Of a stretch of 64,000 nucleotides of DNA, positions 1-10,871 are shown in pieces. This DNA comes from Phytophthora sp. 'mugwort' (lineage: Eukaryota; Oomycota; Peronosporomycetes; Peronosporales; Peronosporaceae), in the NCBI GenBank assembly GCA_033558025.1, contig JAUCEF010000017.1, positions 1,550,001-1,614,000 on the forward strand, given 5' to 3'. The translations under genes were made by a program, and so were the position numbers. The notes under the pieces were generated by a model, which saw only the letters and a list, made by a program, of their open reading frames with translations, had not been told where the DNA came from and did no database searches. Positions within the stretch are counted from its first letter, which is position 1, and every line of letters starts with the position of its first letter.

Positions 1-35
1 CTGACTATGCTTGACTTGAAATGGTGGAATCGTAG

Positions 36-260
36 GGAGCCAACCCAGGTAAGACCATTCTGGTGCGAACGACGTTCCCTTACACGGACTCGCATTACAC
101 CATCAGCATCAACTACCTTGACACAAAGGAAAAGCCCAAGAAGGTGGAACTATACGTAGGTCGTTACTTCGACAAGGACGGCTACTTCAGCAAAGAGGCA
201 TTCACCAAGGACGTTGAGACGGTTCTGTCGCGCTTTGAAAAGAAAGACAAGAAGCAGTAA
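36..260 (+). CDS. SPCS2: Signal peptidase complex subunit 2 (SPC25 family), last exon only
   Basis: Terminal exon of a gene that starts left of the window. The frame opens just after an intron acceptor (tcgtag at 30-35) and ends at TAA 258-260, giving about 74 residues. The sequence has alternating hydrophobic strands (YTISINYLD), then KKVELYVGRYFDKDGYF and a Lys-rich end (KKDKKQ). This matches the cytosolic C-terminus of SPC25 proteins, where a 'velsV.+fFD.+G' stretch is followed by a helix and a basic tail. Known role of the family: ER-membrane subunit of the signal peptidase complex that supports cleavage of signal peptides at the translocon. The transmembrane hairpin expected upstream lies outside the window. 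The family call rests on one exon, so it is moderate. Confidence 0.55.
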   Translation, partial: GANPGKTILVRTTFPYTDSHYTISINYLDTKEKPKKVELYVGRYFDKDGYFSKEAFTKDVETVLSRFEKKDKKQ

Positions 261-365
261 CAGGCATGTTATTGCATTGCTGCAATTCTGTGGCGATTAG
301 ATGTCAGCTTCAGGGTTCTTGTAGGCTACCATCGCGTCGACCTTGTGGACCTACGTAGGTACAAG

Positions 366-1223
366 TCACGTGAAATAATTGAATGAGCGTAGCGAATAAA
401 CCTCTCGATAAACGCAATCGCGTACCTTTGTAGAGAACGAGCGCAGACGAACTTCCGCTGAGTCCTTGATGTAGCGCGGATCTGACTCCTCCCAAAGGGC
501 AGGAACTTCGGAGTTCTTGTCAGTGTATACCAGCAAGTCAAATGCGCACTGCTCCTCTAAAAGAGGCAAGAACGAGACACTCGCTGTAATCTGCCGAATG
601 ATGGCCTGGATCTCAGCCATCATCTCCTTCTTTGGCTTAGAAGCAGGCGCACTACCACAGCAACAAGAGCGCAACATACACATGCTTATCAGCAGCAACG
701 TAGCGACTTCCTTGTAGAAGCGCTCATGCACCTTTCGCCCGTGTCGTTCTCCGCGTGGACTTCAAACGCCCACCGCTCCAGCACTTCCTGTGTCTCAATA
801 CCTGTGATGACCAGCACCAACTTTTGAACCTCGCCCTTCAACAGCCAGTCTACACATACGAGCAAACTACAATGTAAGTAAAACAAAAACGCTATGACAG
901 TTAAAGGTGCATGCAGGCATACTGGACAACTGCTGGAGGAAGTTGGTGAAGAAGTCGTTGAGCCTGTCGTCGTCTGTGACGAGCATGTTCAAGCCATACT
1001 TTTGGACCTGTTTGAAGCTCTCGGCTGGGTAGATGCCGCGCTGGTACAAAATACTGCACATAGCAGACAAATTCCATTAGCTCGATACAGTGCCAGCCAT
1101 CGCCAGCAATGTCGAACTGCGAGCATACGTGTTAATGCTGTATGAAAAGAACTCGGTGACGATCTCGGTCGATCCCTTGAGCGTGATGAGGTTCTCCGAA
1201 ACCTGTGTTGTCGCCTGTAGCAT
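366..1223 (-). CDS. MAD2: Spindle assembly checkpoint protein MAD2 (HORMA domain)
   Basis: Four exons on the minus strand: 1129-1223, 923-1053, 732-849, 366-651. They sum to 630 nt, 209 residues, close to the usual ~205. Diagnostic stretches run in family order: ITLKGSTEIVTEFF, ILYQRGIYPAESF, VQKYGLNMLV, GEVQKLVLVI, EVLERWAFEV, IIRQITASVSFLPLLEE, FDLLVYTDK, WEESDPRYI and EVRLRSFSTKV. The last contains the 'safety belt' region that wraps CDC20 or MAD1 partners. Role known for the family: unattached kinetochores convert MAD2 to the closed form, which binds CDC20 and inhibits APC/C. The start ATG at 1223 sits directly before the conserved N-terminus. Divergent from MSH5 with 366 bp between start codons. 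Nothing is missing; looks functional. Confidence 0.95.
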
Positions 1224-1589
1224 TACGAAATAACCATGTAGGGAAACATCGGTCATTGTTAATGCCGTAGCGCCAAACCCTTGAACGCGCTTGCTGCCTG
1301 TCGTACCATCTTAACTGTGATCGACGCACGTTTGAAAATGCGAATCAGAGTGTGTCCACCACTCCAGAATCCTGTGAAAATCGAATGTTGAACCTTTCAT
1401 AACGCATAAGTTGCAGTTGACAATCACTCCTAAGGGCAACGCGCGCTCTCCATTCCGCACCGCATTGAAGCGCGTGCACCAGATCCACAAAATGCTGCAA
1501 GCCCGCGACAAGGTATTACGTATGCCGATGTAGATAGAGTAAGAATGTCTTAGTCTAATATGCAGTGAGAGCAGCAAGGAGAGAAGGCT
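1224..1589. promoter_or_regulatory. Divergent intergenic region between MAD2 and MSH5
   Basis: 366 bp separate the two start codons, so both promoters must lie here (or overlap the neighbouring transcription unit). I saw no convincing TATA box, repeat or further coding exon; the ORFs crossing it have no family resemblance. Confidence 0.5.
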
Positions 1590-4500
1590 ATGGAAGAGCT
1601 GTCCGACCTAACCAATGTTGGGATGGAGGACGAGGAGCTGGCCTTCATGTCCGTTCTATTCGACCGAGGAGAGTTGGGCGTCGCAATCTACCACGCGCTG
1701 ACGACTAGCCTCAAGACACTGCAGATCCAGATAGCCAATGCAAAAGAGCTGGAAGAGGTGAGAAGTTGGCTACCGGATCGATAGAGTGTAACAAAGCTTA
1801 GTCGTATACGTTTGGCGTCTTCTCTCTAGATCATTGAGCGTCTACACACACAATTCGAAGTAAATCACGTGCTAATATCCTCTCGAAACGCCAGCTCCAA
1901 TGGAATGCTTCGGATGGTCAAAAAGTTTGACGAAACGCACCAGGCGAAAACAGGGATTAGCGTCCGAAAGGTAATTCGTAAAATGTACTTCGAAGTGATT
2001 GGAATGCACGAAACTGAAAAAAATGTGGGTATTGTAGCATTCAGGTATGATGCCGTGGTGATGGCAACGCAACCTTCGACCGTCTGCTGAAAAACCGTAC
2101 GGCATTTGCCAAGCAGATTTCAACTACCTAAAAGCCTGCCAAGCAATTGAGCATGTTCAGATCGGTGCTGCTCCTGACGAGTTCAGGGGGCCACGCACTC
2201 GATCCTCGCGGTAAGCGGTCTGTTATTGTGTTCGTTAACATTTCTAAGATGTGGGCTTACAATCAGAAACATTGAAAGGCGAGAAGCGTACACGTTCCTG
2301 GGAAGCTACTTCGATTTCGAGAGCACTCAGCTTATCCGTGCCACTGGTGGTACGATTTGCACTGACCCAGTCTTTGTCGAATGTTCGTGCTAAATTTGGT
2401 CGCCTTGTAGCTTTGTTGCTCTACTTGTCCACTGAAAAGGTACGCTAGACTGTTAAGGAAGATTAAGATAATTAAACTATCGATAACAACGCACAGATCG
2501 GGAATCAATTGGACGACGCGGAATCCGTATACTTTTCAACGGTGGAACAAGTTGCGCTCGACGGGTTCATGTACATCGACAAATCCACACTCCAGTCTCT
2601 TCAGATATTCAATCATGTAGGTTGATCTGATCTTCGCGATCGGTTTTTGATTGCTCGTACTCATTCATCGCTGATGTCATACATACAGGAGGCGCATCCA
2701 TCGCTTGTCAAGGTACGCTGAAATATTGAAAAATATAGTTATGATCTAAGCTGTGTTGACGCTCTTTTCCAGGGATCAGGTCGGGCCAAAGAAGGCTTCA
2801 GGTGCTGTTAGGGTTTCTTAAGGTGCTTTATTACGCGTGAAAATGGCCTAACCTAGAACAGTCTCTTTGGTCTGCTTAACCGCACCGTGACCAAATCGGG
2901 CGGCAGCATGCTACGCCGTTGGATGCTAACTCCGCTTATAAGCGGCTCCCAAATCGACGAGCGCCAAAGTGCGGTCGCATTTTTCGTGGACGCCGAAAAC
3001 GACGAGCTTAGACAGCTACTGGTAAACTCGTGCATATTATATCGGCTTTAGTCAGTAAAACTTAATGCTGGATCTAACTAGACGCAGCTTGAAAAGCTGA
3101 AGCACTTCAGAGACGTAGCTGGGATTTTCCAGCGCATTAAAAGACGATGCGCTTCTGTTGGCGACTGGTGCCGATTTGCTGCCTCAACTGGGAGTTTCCT
3201 GGAAGCACAGTAATTATATATTTTCTCCATTGCATATTCTAGAACAGGATACTAATTATCTCCTGGTCATCTGTGGCAGGTCCTTAATCGAAGGCATTTG
3301 CGAGCCGAATAATTCATCACTGCCCAGTGTGCTCTCAAGGGTGATAAGTGAGCGTGGTGTTATCCACGTTAGCAATCTCCTTGGAAATGTTGTCGACTTT
3401 GAAGAAAGCCAACAAGAAAACATAGTCGTAATTCGAAGCGGCATATCAGAAGCTCTGGATGCAGCAAGAAAACTCTACGAAGATCTTGACAACGTACGAC
3501 GAGTTCTAGAGAGGGGTTTATATGTACTTACTAATCCATTTGCGGGCAGGTGTTGACGGAGGTCGCGTTTCAGGTTCAAGAGGCAAATCCAGTTTTGTCG
3601 TCAATTACTGTCCAGTACATTCCTCAAGTAGGGTATGTTATCTGCTGCGAGTCCCCCACAACGTTGCCCGACTTCGTGTTCCAATTTCAAGAAGACGACA
3701 CTACTTTCTATTACAAGGTACAATGCAGATCCCACAAGTGCTTTTGTAATACTCATGAATACCTTGTATAGGATGCGTGCTGCCGCGATTTGGACGAGTC
3801 AATTGGAGATATCTATGGTACACCGAAGTTACGCTGAATTGTTAAATAAGGTTTGATTCACTTTAACCCGATGTACGGCTTTTGCAGGATATATTCTTGA
3901 TGTGCAAAGAGGTTAGCCATGTTTTATACTTCAAATACAATATCTGTGAATGAAAATATAATAATCTAAACGTGGCGTGTAGAGCTCCTGGAAGAGCTTA
4001 CGATGGCGCTGTTGGAATACGAGAGCACTATCCACGGTTAGTATCGGTTATTCCATGCTTTACGTGCTAATACTGATAATGGCCGTGTTAAACAGAAATG
4101 ACCTGGATTATGTCTTATCTCGATTGCTTGATTTCATTTGCATCCTGCGCAAGAAACTTCAATTTTACTAGGTACGAGGTGTCAAGGGGGCTAGCATCCC
4201 TAGCCATAACTCACTTTTTCGTCTAGGCCTCAGATTTGTGAGGGTACAACGTTGAAGGCAACCCAAGCTCGCCACCCTCTCCAAGAGCTTCTTGTCGAGC
4301 ACTATATACCGAACGATATTTTTCTGGATTCTAGCGACTCGCTAAAAATTGTAACGGGGCATAACGGATCAGGTGAGCAAAATCACTTAGCAGCTTAATA
4401 ATGCCAGCCGAGATTTTAACAACCCTGACCGTTACAGGCAAATCCGTGTATTTGAAAATGATCGGTCTTCTGCAATACATGGCACAAATTGGTTCTTTTG

Positions 4501-5651
4501 TTCCAGCCGAGAAAGGTGAATGTGCAAGCTGGTAAACTGCACATAGTTGTGGAGGTTTTCTAACGATATTTTACAGCGGAGATTGGGCTGGTTACAAAAG
4601 TTTTCACCAGAATTCAGAGGTGAGAGTGGCTGTCTACAACGTCGTGCACATACCGAGCTTACCATGAAGTCAAAAGTATGGAATCCGCTACAGTTTCCCA
4701 GAGCTCCTTCACGATCGACTGCAATCAGGTTCATCAAAGCGAGCGATTTATTTGGGGGGTGGGGCGTATTTTTTTTGATCACTTAATTATTCTTAGATGG
4801 CGTGGATGCTTAACCACGGAGACAGTCAATCGCTGTTCTTGATCGACGAATTTGGAAAAGGTTTAAATAGTTTCTTCCATTTTAATTGATAGGAGACACG
4901 TTAACTTCAGTTGTTATGAAGGAACGGCCGAGCTTGACGGCATAGCACTGTTGGTAAGGACAACACGTTTCACCATTCCTTGTTGGTACTTACTTTTTTT
5001 GCTTTAGAGTTCGATTATCAACTACCTCGCCAAGAAAAATTTAACATCTGGGAGACCGCGTGTTGTGCTGACGACCCATTTCCTGGTACAGTACCTTCTA
5101 ACAGTAAGCACTATTTTTCATCGCTATTACGCTCATCTTTACTTTGTGACCAGGAAATATTTCGGAATAATCTGCTTGAGCCAGCACTGTTGGTCAACCA
5201 ATCACTAGCTCAACATGGTGAAGAGCAATCTGAGAGCTTGTCCGATACTACACGTATAGTTTGTACCGTCATGGCGTCGACGAATGCACCAGAATCGTTT
5301 TCTACGCAATCAAACGCTGTTCCGTTATACGAGCTGCGCCATGGTATTTCGAGTCACAGCAATGCTCTAACATGTGCTGCAAAATGCGGTAAGTAATCCT
5401 TGTGCAAGAGTATTTATATGGCCTAATCCAACACTGCTACGACAGGAATACCACAAGAACTAGTTGAGCGAGCACAGGAAGTCTTGGTTTGCATCAAGCG
5501 TGGGGTCTCAATTCCGTCTCGGCAGCAGTCGGCAGGGCCTTCACCAGAGGAGCAGCTCTCTACATTTTTTGCATCGATTAAGGACTGGCAAGCTGCTGAA
5601 GACGACGTCATCGCCAAGTTCCTAGCGATGGCACGGATGAACACCCAGTAA
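1590..5651 (+). CDS. MSH5: Meiotic MutS homologue MSH5
   Basis: A gene of about 4 kb cut into many short exons (at least fifteen introns of about 50-120 bp). Exon 1 (1590-1757) codes for MEELSDLTNVG...; stop TAA is at 5649-5651. Landmarks in order: LQSLQIF and EAHPSLVK (about 2600-2710), LFGLLNRTVTKSGGSMLRRW in the lever region (about 2860-2920), LTEVAFQ and YIPQVGYVI (about 3550-3640), Walker A GHNGSGKSVYLK (4360-4455), MAQIGSFVPAE (4480-4515), AEIGLVTKVFTRI (about 4575), SSFTIDCNQ (4700-4730), Walker B SLFLIDEFGKG (4830-4862), then a helix-rich end with GIPQELVERAQEVL. In the family MSH5 pairs with MSH4 as a sliding clamp that stabilises recombination intermediates and promotes crossovers; it lacks the mismatch-binding N-terminal domain, as here. 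All diagnostic exons remain in frame through the junctions I checked, so it appears intact. Its 3' end converges on the securin-like gene 139 bp away. Confidence 0.9.
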
Positions 5652-5790
5652 ATTGATTACCAATTAGATAGCCTAGTGAATGGATTACGGTACGCTTAAA
5701 ATACATGAGGACAAGATACTTGCAGCGGGTTTGGTACATACCGGCGGCACGTTTTGTTTTCGAAGCAAATAAGTACGTCTAAAATCACGC

Positions 5791-6902
5791 TTACTCGCTG
5801 CACACCGCTTCAACATCCACGCTCAGGAGATCCTCAAGTAATCCATCGTCGTCGACGTTGGCAAAATTATCGTCGGGGAGGTTGTCCGGTGGTGGCAGGT
5901 CAGTGAGATCATCTTCCACTTGATCTTCTTCCGTCTCGTCCTCTTTTGTATCGTGACCTTCTGTTTTCATATTCGTCTCTAAGTTTGGCGAAGCCCACCA
6001 GAACGAAGGTGGCTCTCCACTTTCCAGCATAGCCTTCTCACGGCTACCATCCCAGCCGCCGACGACGCGCGACGGACTGAAGTCGTCAAACATCGTCGGC
6101 GTTTTGTCGTTTAGGATGTCTTGAATAATTTCGTCGGATAAACTCTTTACGTAAGCCGACTCTGATTGTGGGGATGATAGTCCGCCGTACGCGCATTCAA
6201 TGTCCTGCGGGATGGACAGGCAAAGGTGAGTTAGTAACATTGCGAAACTATGCCAGCGTTAACAGCAACACGCACACACCGGTATGTCCTCCACGTCCGG
6301 AGTCTTTCTCGCACTAGTGGGGGTTAGTTTCGCACAGGTCTTCAGAGTCAGCGCAGACCGCGCCTTCGGTGCGAGTGGAGCACACGAATCAGTATTCAGG
6401 GGCGTCAGGGGTGCCCGCTTCTTGAATCTGAGCTTCTTCGAATGCCGAAGACCTTTGCTCAGCCCCTTCTTGTTCAACACAACTCCGCTCGAGTTGTCGA
6501 TGCCGTGGCGGACAAGCTGCTTGTTCGAAATGTCGCTCAGAACGCGCCTGCTACTGAAAATTTCGCAGTCAGAGTCAGCTCATTTGAATTGTCATCAAAG
6601 GGTAACACAAGCCCAGCACTCCAACCAACCTCTTCTTGGAAGGAATGTCTTTCAGGCTACTGTTGCTGGCAGACTGGGAATCATCGTGGACCACAAAGCC
6701 ACGCTTCGGCGTTGATAACTTTTTCGTGTCTAAGTAGGTGCACGAGGAAGAAGAACTGCAGTGAGCGTACCAGAGCGGTAGATCTCGCTATAGAGAATGT
6801 ATAGGCCGAGATTGATCTACCTTTGAAGCGCATCTTGCTGGCGGCGCCGCTGCCGGCGACGTTGACGTCCACGTTCTCCTTCTGCGCGTGTAGAGTATCC
6901 AT
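5791..6902 (-). CDS. Securin-like APC/C substrate with KEN box and D-box
   Basis: Four exons (6821-6902, 6630-6729, 6280-6547, 5791-6204) sum to 864 nt, 287 residues, with phase kept at every junction. The N-terminus has a KEN box within HAQKENVDV (residues 7-15). Exon 2 to exon 3 splicing creates RRVLSDISN, an exact RxxLxxIxN destruction box; an alternative acceptor 4 bases upstream also yields it. A basic middle (KKLRFKKRAPLTPL, then several S/T-P sites) is followed by a short conserved-looking DIECAYGGL patch and a strongly acidic tail (about residues 195-287). Small size, KEN plus D-box, basic middle and acidic C-terminus are the layout of securins, which inhibit separase until APC/C destroys them; their primary sequence is poorly conserved. 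Alternatives: another APC/C substrate such as a sororin- or patronus-type cohesin protector. No enzymatic domain seen. Confidence 0.5.
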
Positions 6903-7567
6903 AAGCGCTCGCGTCCTTGCTTCCTGTTGCTGTTGAGATGCGGTTTTGAATTTCCAAAATAAAATCCATTATTCTACCAATCGTTCTCGAGTACTACATT
7001 TTACCAGTAATATTCCAACTTTGAAATGAGACTGGCGTGATTTACAAATGAACCTTGTTAGCGTCACCAACGAGATTTCATAAACGGGACGCAGATCACC
7101 AACGATGTCACCAGCTGGATGGTCGGGGAGGAATGTCAGCTGGTATGTCACCAACGGTTCACCAACCATATACTTAAGTACGAAATTTATCGTGGGCGAG
7201 CTGTATTTTATTTCTCTACGTTTGATGTCAATTGTAGGGATTTTGGCGATGTTGTAAGAAGGTTGTACGAGTGTGACGATGACTTGCAGACTGCATAGTC
7301 AAGTTTTGCATCGACAAGTTGGCCTACGAGATGATGCGAGTGACAGTGCCGCCGCACCATTGGCGAAGGATCTCTACGAAGTGCCAAGGATCTCTTGCAG
7401 CTTCTCCAAACGGGTAGACTTCAGAATACCCACGGCTCCACGCGGGACCATACGGACGCAGCTTGGTTCTTGTTATGAATGGCGGGGTGTTAGTTAAGTT
7501 GGCGTTGCTGTGTCTGCCGAGAACCCACATTCATACATAAGAAAGAAGCCCGTCAAGCAAACGTGTA
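6903..7567. other. Intergenic region with MULE 3' end and GTTGGTGA-type repeats
   Basis: No gene is supported. The segment 7055-7165 holds several copies of a TCACCAAC/GTTGGTGA motif. A 20-nt block at 7063-7082 is an inverted copy (19 of 20 matches) of 17048-17067 on the other side of the MULE, so this is probably the worn 3' terminal region of that transposon. The remainder (7170-7567) is AT-rich and featureless to me. Confidence 0.4.
7063..7082 (+). repeat. Putative MULE terminal inverted repeat fragment, left
   Basis: GTCACCAACGAGATTTCATA here matches the reverse complement of 17048-17067 at 19 of 20 positions. The pair brackets the MULE coding remains in opposite orientation, as terminal inverted repeats should. 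Outward extension is only weakly similar, so the ends are eroded or this is a subterminal repeat. Confidence 0.4.
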
Positions 7568-10512
7568 TTAAGCTGTGGTTTCGGTGATGGTGGCTACGTC
7601 GGGGTTTCTGCAGAAGCCTCCCTTGCTAGAAAGAAACAGGTATCGGAATCGGATATAAGGAGTGGTTTCTTGCGTCACGTTTGGTACTGGAAACCCACGA
7701 ATCATGCACTCGAAGAAGAGCAACGTTAGTGGTCCGCAGCTATTCGTGTCTTCTTGTCGCGGTGCTTGTTGACGTATTGTTTTTAAACCAGACATGTGCT
7801 CACAAAAAAACTCGTTCACGATTCTTTCCATTTCCTTGTAATTTGACGAAGTTTGCATGGGTCGAAGAAGATCAAGGTGCTATCCGTGAAGTTGAAAACG
7901 ACGCCCGACCAGTGCGAATCCAAGTACACAGGTACGAGAACGATCTGGTTTCCTCTTTGAAACGGGTGGTTGACTCGATCAACTCACGCTTCATGTCATC
8001 GTCACCCATTCTAGCGTACAATGGATTCACACCTCCGATTCGACATTCAGTAGGCAACTTTCGACTTAGGTCCATCAAGTGGTGCATTGCTAGCTTGAAG
8101 CATGCGTCATCTAGCCATTCCGATCGCAGGAAGAAAACCAAATCATGAACTGCAACATTCTCAAAACTAGTGGGGGTGGTAGTCGTCAACTTGATTGTCT
8201 CCATTCGCGTAGCACACGTTTCGTATCCATGCTGGTGCAATTGTTGAGAGGCGCGGGCAGTGAAATTCTGGAGGACTGGGACAATCGGATCCACGATGCG
8301 AGGTCACTAACAGCTTCCAGTTTTGGCAACTCTGTATGCCACTGCTTCATCGAAAGAAGATCTTTCTCACTGAAAGTGCTGAGCTTCGAAATAGAGGCTC
8401 CCATTTACCTGTGTCTTGCGCGCTGGAAAGGATTATCTGTATGTTGGGATTCCAGCGAGACATTTTGATGACATATTGCTGGGGGGAAAACGATCGTAAC
8501 TTGACGGTGGACCTTCCGCTTTCGTGCTAGGAGAATTATGGAAGTCGACTGCGAAGTACTGCGAAGTACGGGAAACGCATCTGGGACGTTGAAGCTGTCT
8601 GCGAGTGTCTTACGTACGAGGGTTAAGTCCTTGAGCGGCACAAGTGTTCCTTGGACCAGTGCTGTTGCCTTTTTAATGGAATCTTCCATTCGAAATCGCT
8701 TCCTTCCCTCTTGTGCTTCCGTCGAATCTTTGGTCTTCCCTTGCTCTTACCGCTCGGACTCACTAGAAATCGATGCGTCTCCTCCTCAGAACCAGACCCG
8801 TTGTTGTCAAAACAGACCTTGTCGTCTGGTCTGCGTTTGCGAACTACCAAGCCACCTCGTAATATATTCAACTGTTTGGGCTTTTCCAGCAACTGATTGG
8901 TTGTCTTGGCCAACTGCTTGAAACTGGGTAACGACGGATTAATGGCCTTCACTGACAAATCCACGACCTTTGGCATGATGCCTTTCACTGGCACAGCCTC
9001 TTTGCCTGCATTTTAACTTCGAGGTTACACCGTGGGTTTCACGGGGAGTTTGCGCTGCATGCATTGAGTAACGTCGATATCGCTATCAGATGATACCATC
9101 TCACGGCTCAATCGAACAATCCTTCCGGGATCCGCAATTAGCCGTGCACCGTCATGATCCCGAGACTCTTCGTGCTGACTTGGGCCAACTGCAGATTGTT
9201 CGCCGCGAGTTTCATCAGAAACTGGATTCTCCAGAGTATCATCGCCATTACTTTCAGATTCATCCTTCTCAAAGTATCACCACCGTCACGATCAGATTCA
9301 GGCCATTTTCACTAACGCTGTTGTTATTGTTGCCACAGACGGATCCATCACTACGTTCATCATCTGAATCCCTTATGGACATCACCCTAGTCTTGAGCGT
9401 GGGAGGGACGAAGACTCTTCGGTGGACACCGAAGCATCGCCATCTGAATCTTTACTGGAGGAATCAGCGCCATCATTTTCACCGTTGATATCCGAGGAGT
9501 ACGTGTTTGCTTGGTCGAGCGCTGGAGGCACGACGTTGGGTACTATGCCTTGGTGTGCATAGTCACCAAACTTGCCTAATGCTTCCACCATTTTCAAAAA
9601 CGTGCGTGTGCCCTGTGAGCTCATAGATCCACCACCCGTTCAGCAACATCCATACTGGTTCTCCACTTTGTAGATCCATTGAGAATCGCATGTTCCGCCG
9701 AACGCATGTGTGAATCTTGGACTTGAAAAGCAGGACATGATACCTCACCAGCTGATTCATCATCCTCCGGTCGGTTAGCTTAAGAGTTCAACAGCCAACG
9801 TCGGTGAATGTAGTTGACAGGGATTAACTTCTTCTTCTTCAAGTTGGACCGAACGTAAATGGCGTGGCGGCAGGGAAGCAGCATCGTGCGCATGACAAAA
9901 ACAGAAGCAGGTGTAGTTCTGTTTGCAACACCAAAGAGTTCATTTATTTAGTCAAGTGGGAGTAGTTACGCGATATACGCACTGGAATCTTACCGATACA
10001 TTCACGACATATTCTCTTCCTGTCGCGTTGGATCGCAGTTAAGCAATTGTTTCCTGGAGGTACCGTCCATCGTACGACAACGACCCGCCCTTGGAAAGAT
10101 CCTACTCCTTTCTGACCAGACCAAACGCATGGGAGCTCACCAATGTGCGGCCAGACGCAGCAGAATGTCATCTGCACCATGGTAATAGCGATATTTCTAC
10201 TACATGGAATTGAGAAGTGTACTCCAACTCAGCAGTCAATTGAAGGAAGTTGAGTGTCTCAACGCACGGTATGCCAATAGAATTAGCACAAAGCGTAAAT
10301 ACATGAACAACCTCATCATCCGTACCGATTGTTAGTGTGATTCCCGAGATGCTCAACGTTGCCACGTTGGTAGACTGTCCACATGTTTTTGCATGAATCC
10401 CAATTGCGGATGAAATTTATCAGAAGAGGATGTTTCGGTTGTGGAAGCTCGCCTTGTTCATCGAAGCCATCCAGGATGTAATACAGGTAACGGAATCCAC
10501 GATCGTACTCGG
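7568..10512 (-). pseudogene. MULE transposase, C-terminal part with SWIM finger and Ulp1-like protease
   Basis: Continuation of the transposase that starts at 16838; it was separated by the Copia insertion. Directly inside the insertion point the frame reads EYDRGFRYLYYILDGFDEQ. Downstream come a SWIM-type zinc site (CFC near 9900 and LPCRHAIYVR near 9870, in different frames), a basic linker GRPKIRRKHKR (about 8750) and a C48 (Ulp1-type) cysteine protease: WLDDACFKLAM (about 8110), DSHWSGVVFNFTDS with the catalytic His (about 7890), QEDTNSCGPL with the catalytic Cys (about 7740). Stop at 7568. At least five frameshifts and several stops break the frame, so it is dead. Fusion of a Mutator transposase to a SUMO-protease-like domain is known in oomycete and plant MULEs. 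Confidence 0.75.
10508..10512. repeat. Copia target site duplication, left copy
   Basis: CTCGG immediately left of the 5' LTR, repeated at 15282-15286 right of the 3' LTR. Removing the element and one copy restores an uninterrupted MULE reading frame (GAG GCC GAG TAC GAT CGT on the minus strand). Confidence 0.9.
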
Positions 10513-10855
10513 TATTGAGGGTTGCCGGGTTTTGGTACTGTTTACCAGTAACCGGTTAACCCGAACCGGTCCAACACGATCCCGCGATGTTCACGGTACG
10601 TTGTTTACGCAACTGATGATTAGACGAGTAGGATGGTTGGACGAGTGCGGAGTGTTGGTGATTGGATGCACCAAATGATTGGATGCAAGGCTGCATATTT
10701 ATGTGGTAGACTAGGTAGTGTAAGCTCCGATAAATCAATCACTGTCGAATGTTCCTTCTTCAGCTCAAGTGGTCTTCACTCCGGTCCCCTCACCCAAGTG
10801 CAGAACTATCTCCGCTCAACCCAAGCCTCGTTTCTAAACCTCAACACCTTTAACA
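10513..10855 (+). repeat. Copia element 5' LTR
   Basis: 343 bp, from TATTGAGGG to TTTAACA, matching 14939-15281 with four visible mismatches (about 98.8% identity). The exact left edge could be TATTG or the TG three bases further in; the 5-bp target duplication fits TATTG. U3 carries direct GGATG repeats. A TATA-like TATTTATG lies at 10697-10704. Confidence 0.92.
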
Positions 10856-10871
10856 GGTTATGAGCCCAAGC
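10856..10871 (+). other. Primer binding site, half-tRNA type (initiator Met)
   Basis: GGTTATGAGCCCAAGC follows the 5' LTR directly. It is complementary to the anticodon stem-loop of initiator tRNA-Met (the CAU anticodon is within GCTCATAACC), not to a tRNA 3' end. This is the internal, half-tRNA priming known for Drosophila copia. The gag ATG (10860-10862) overlaps the site. Confidence 0.6.

Noticed and set aside
310..495. Possible RXLR effector (RLRL near the N-terminus of a small minus-strand frame)
   Set aside because: Lies in the MAD2 last exon in the wrong frame, has no signal peptide.
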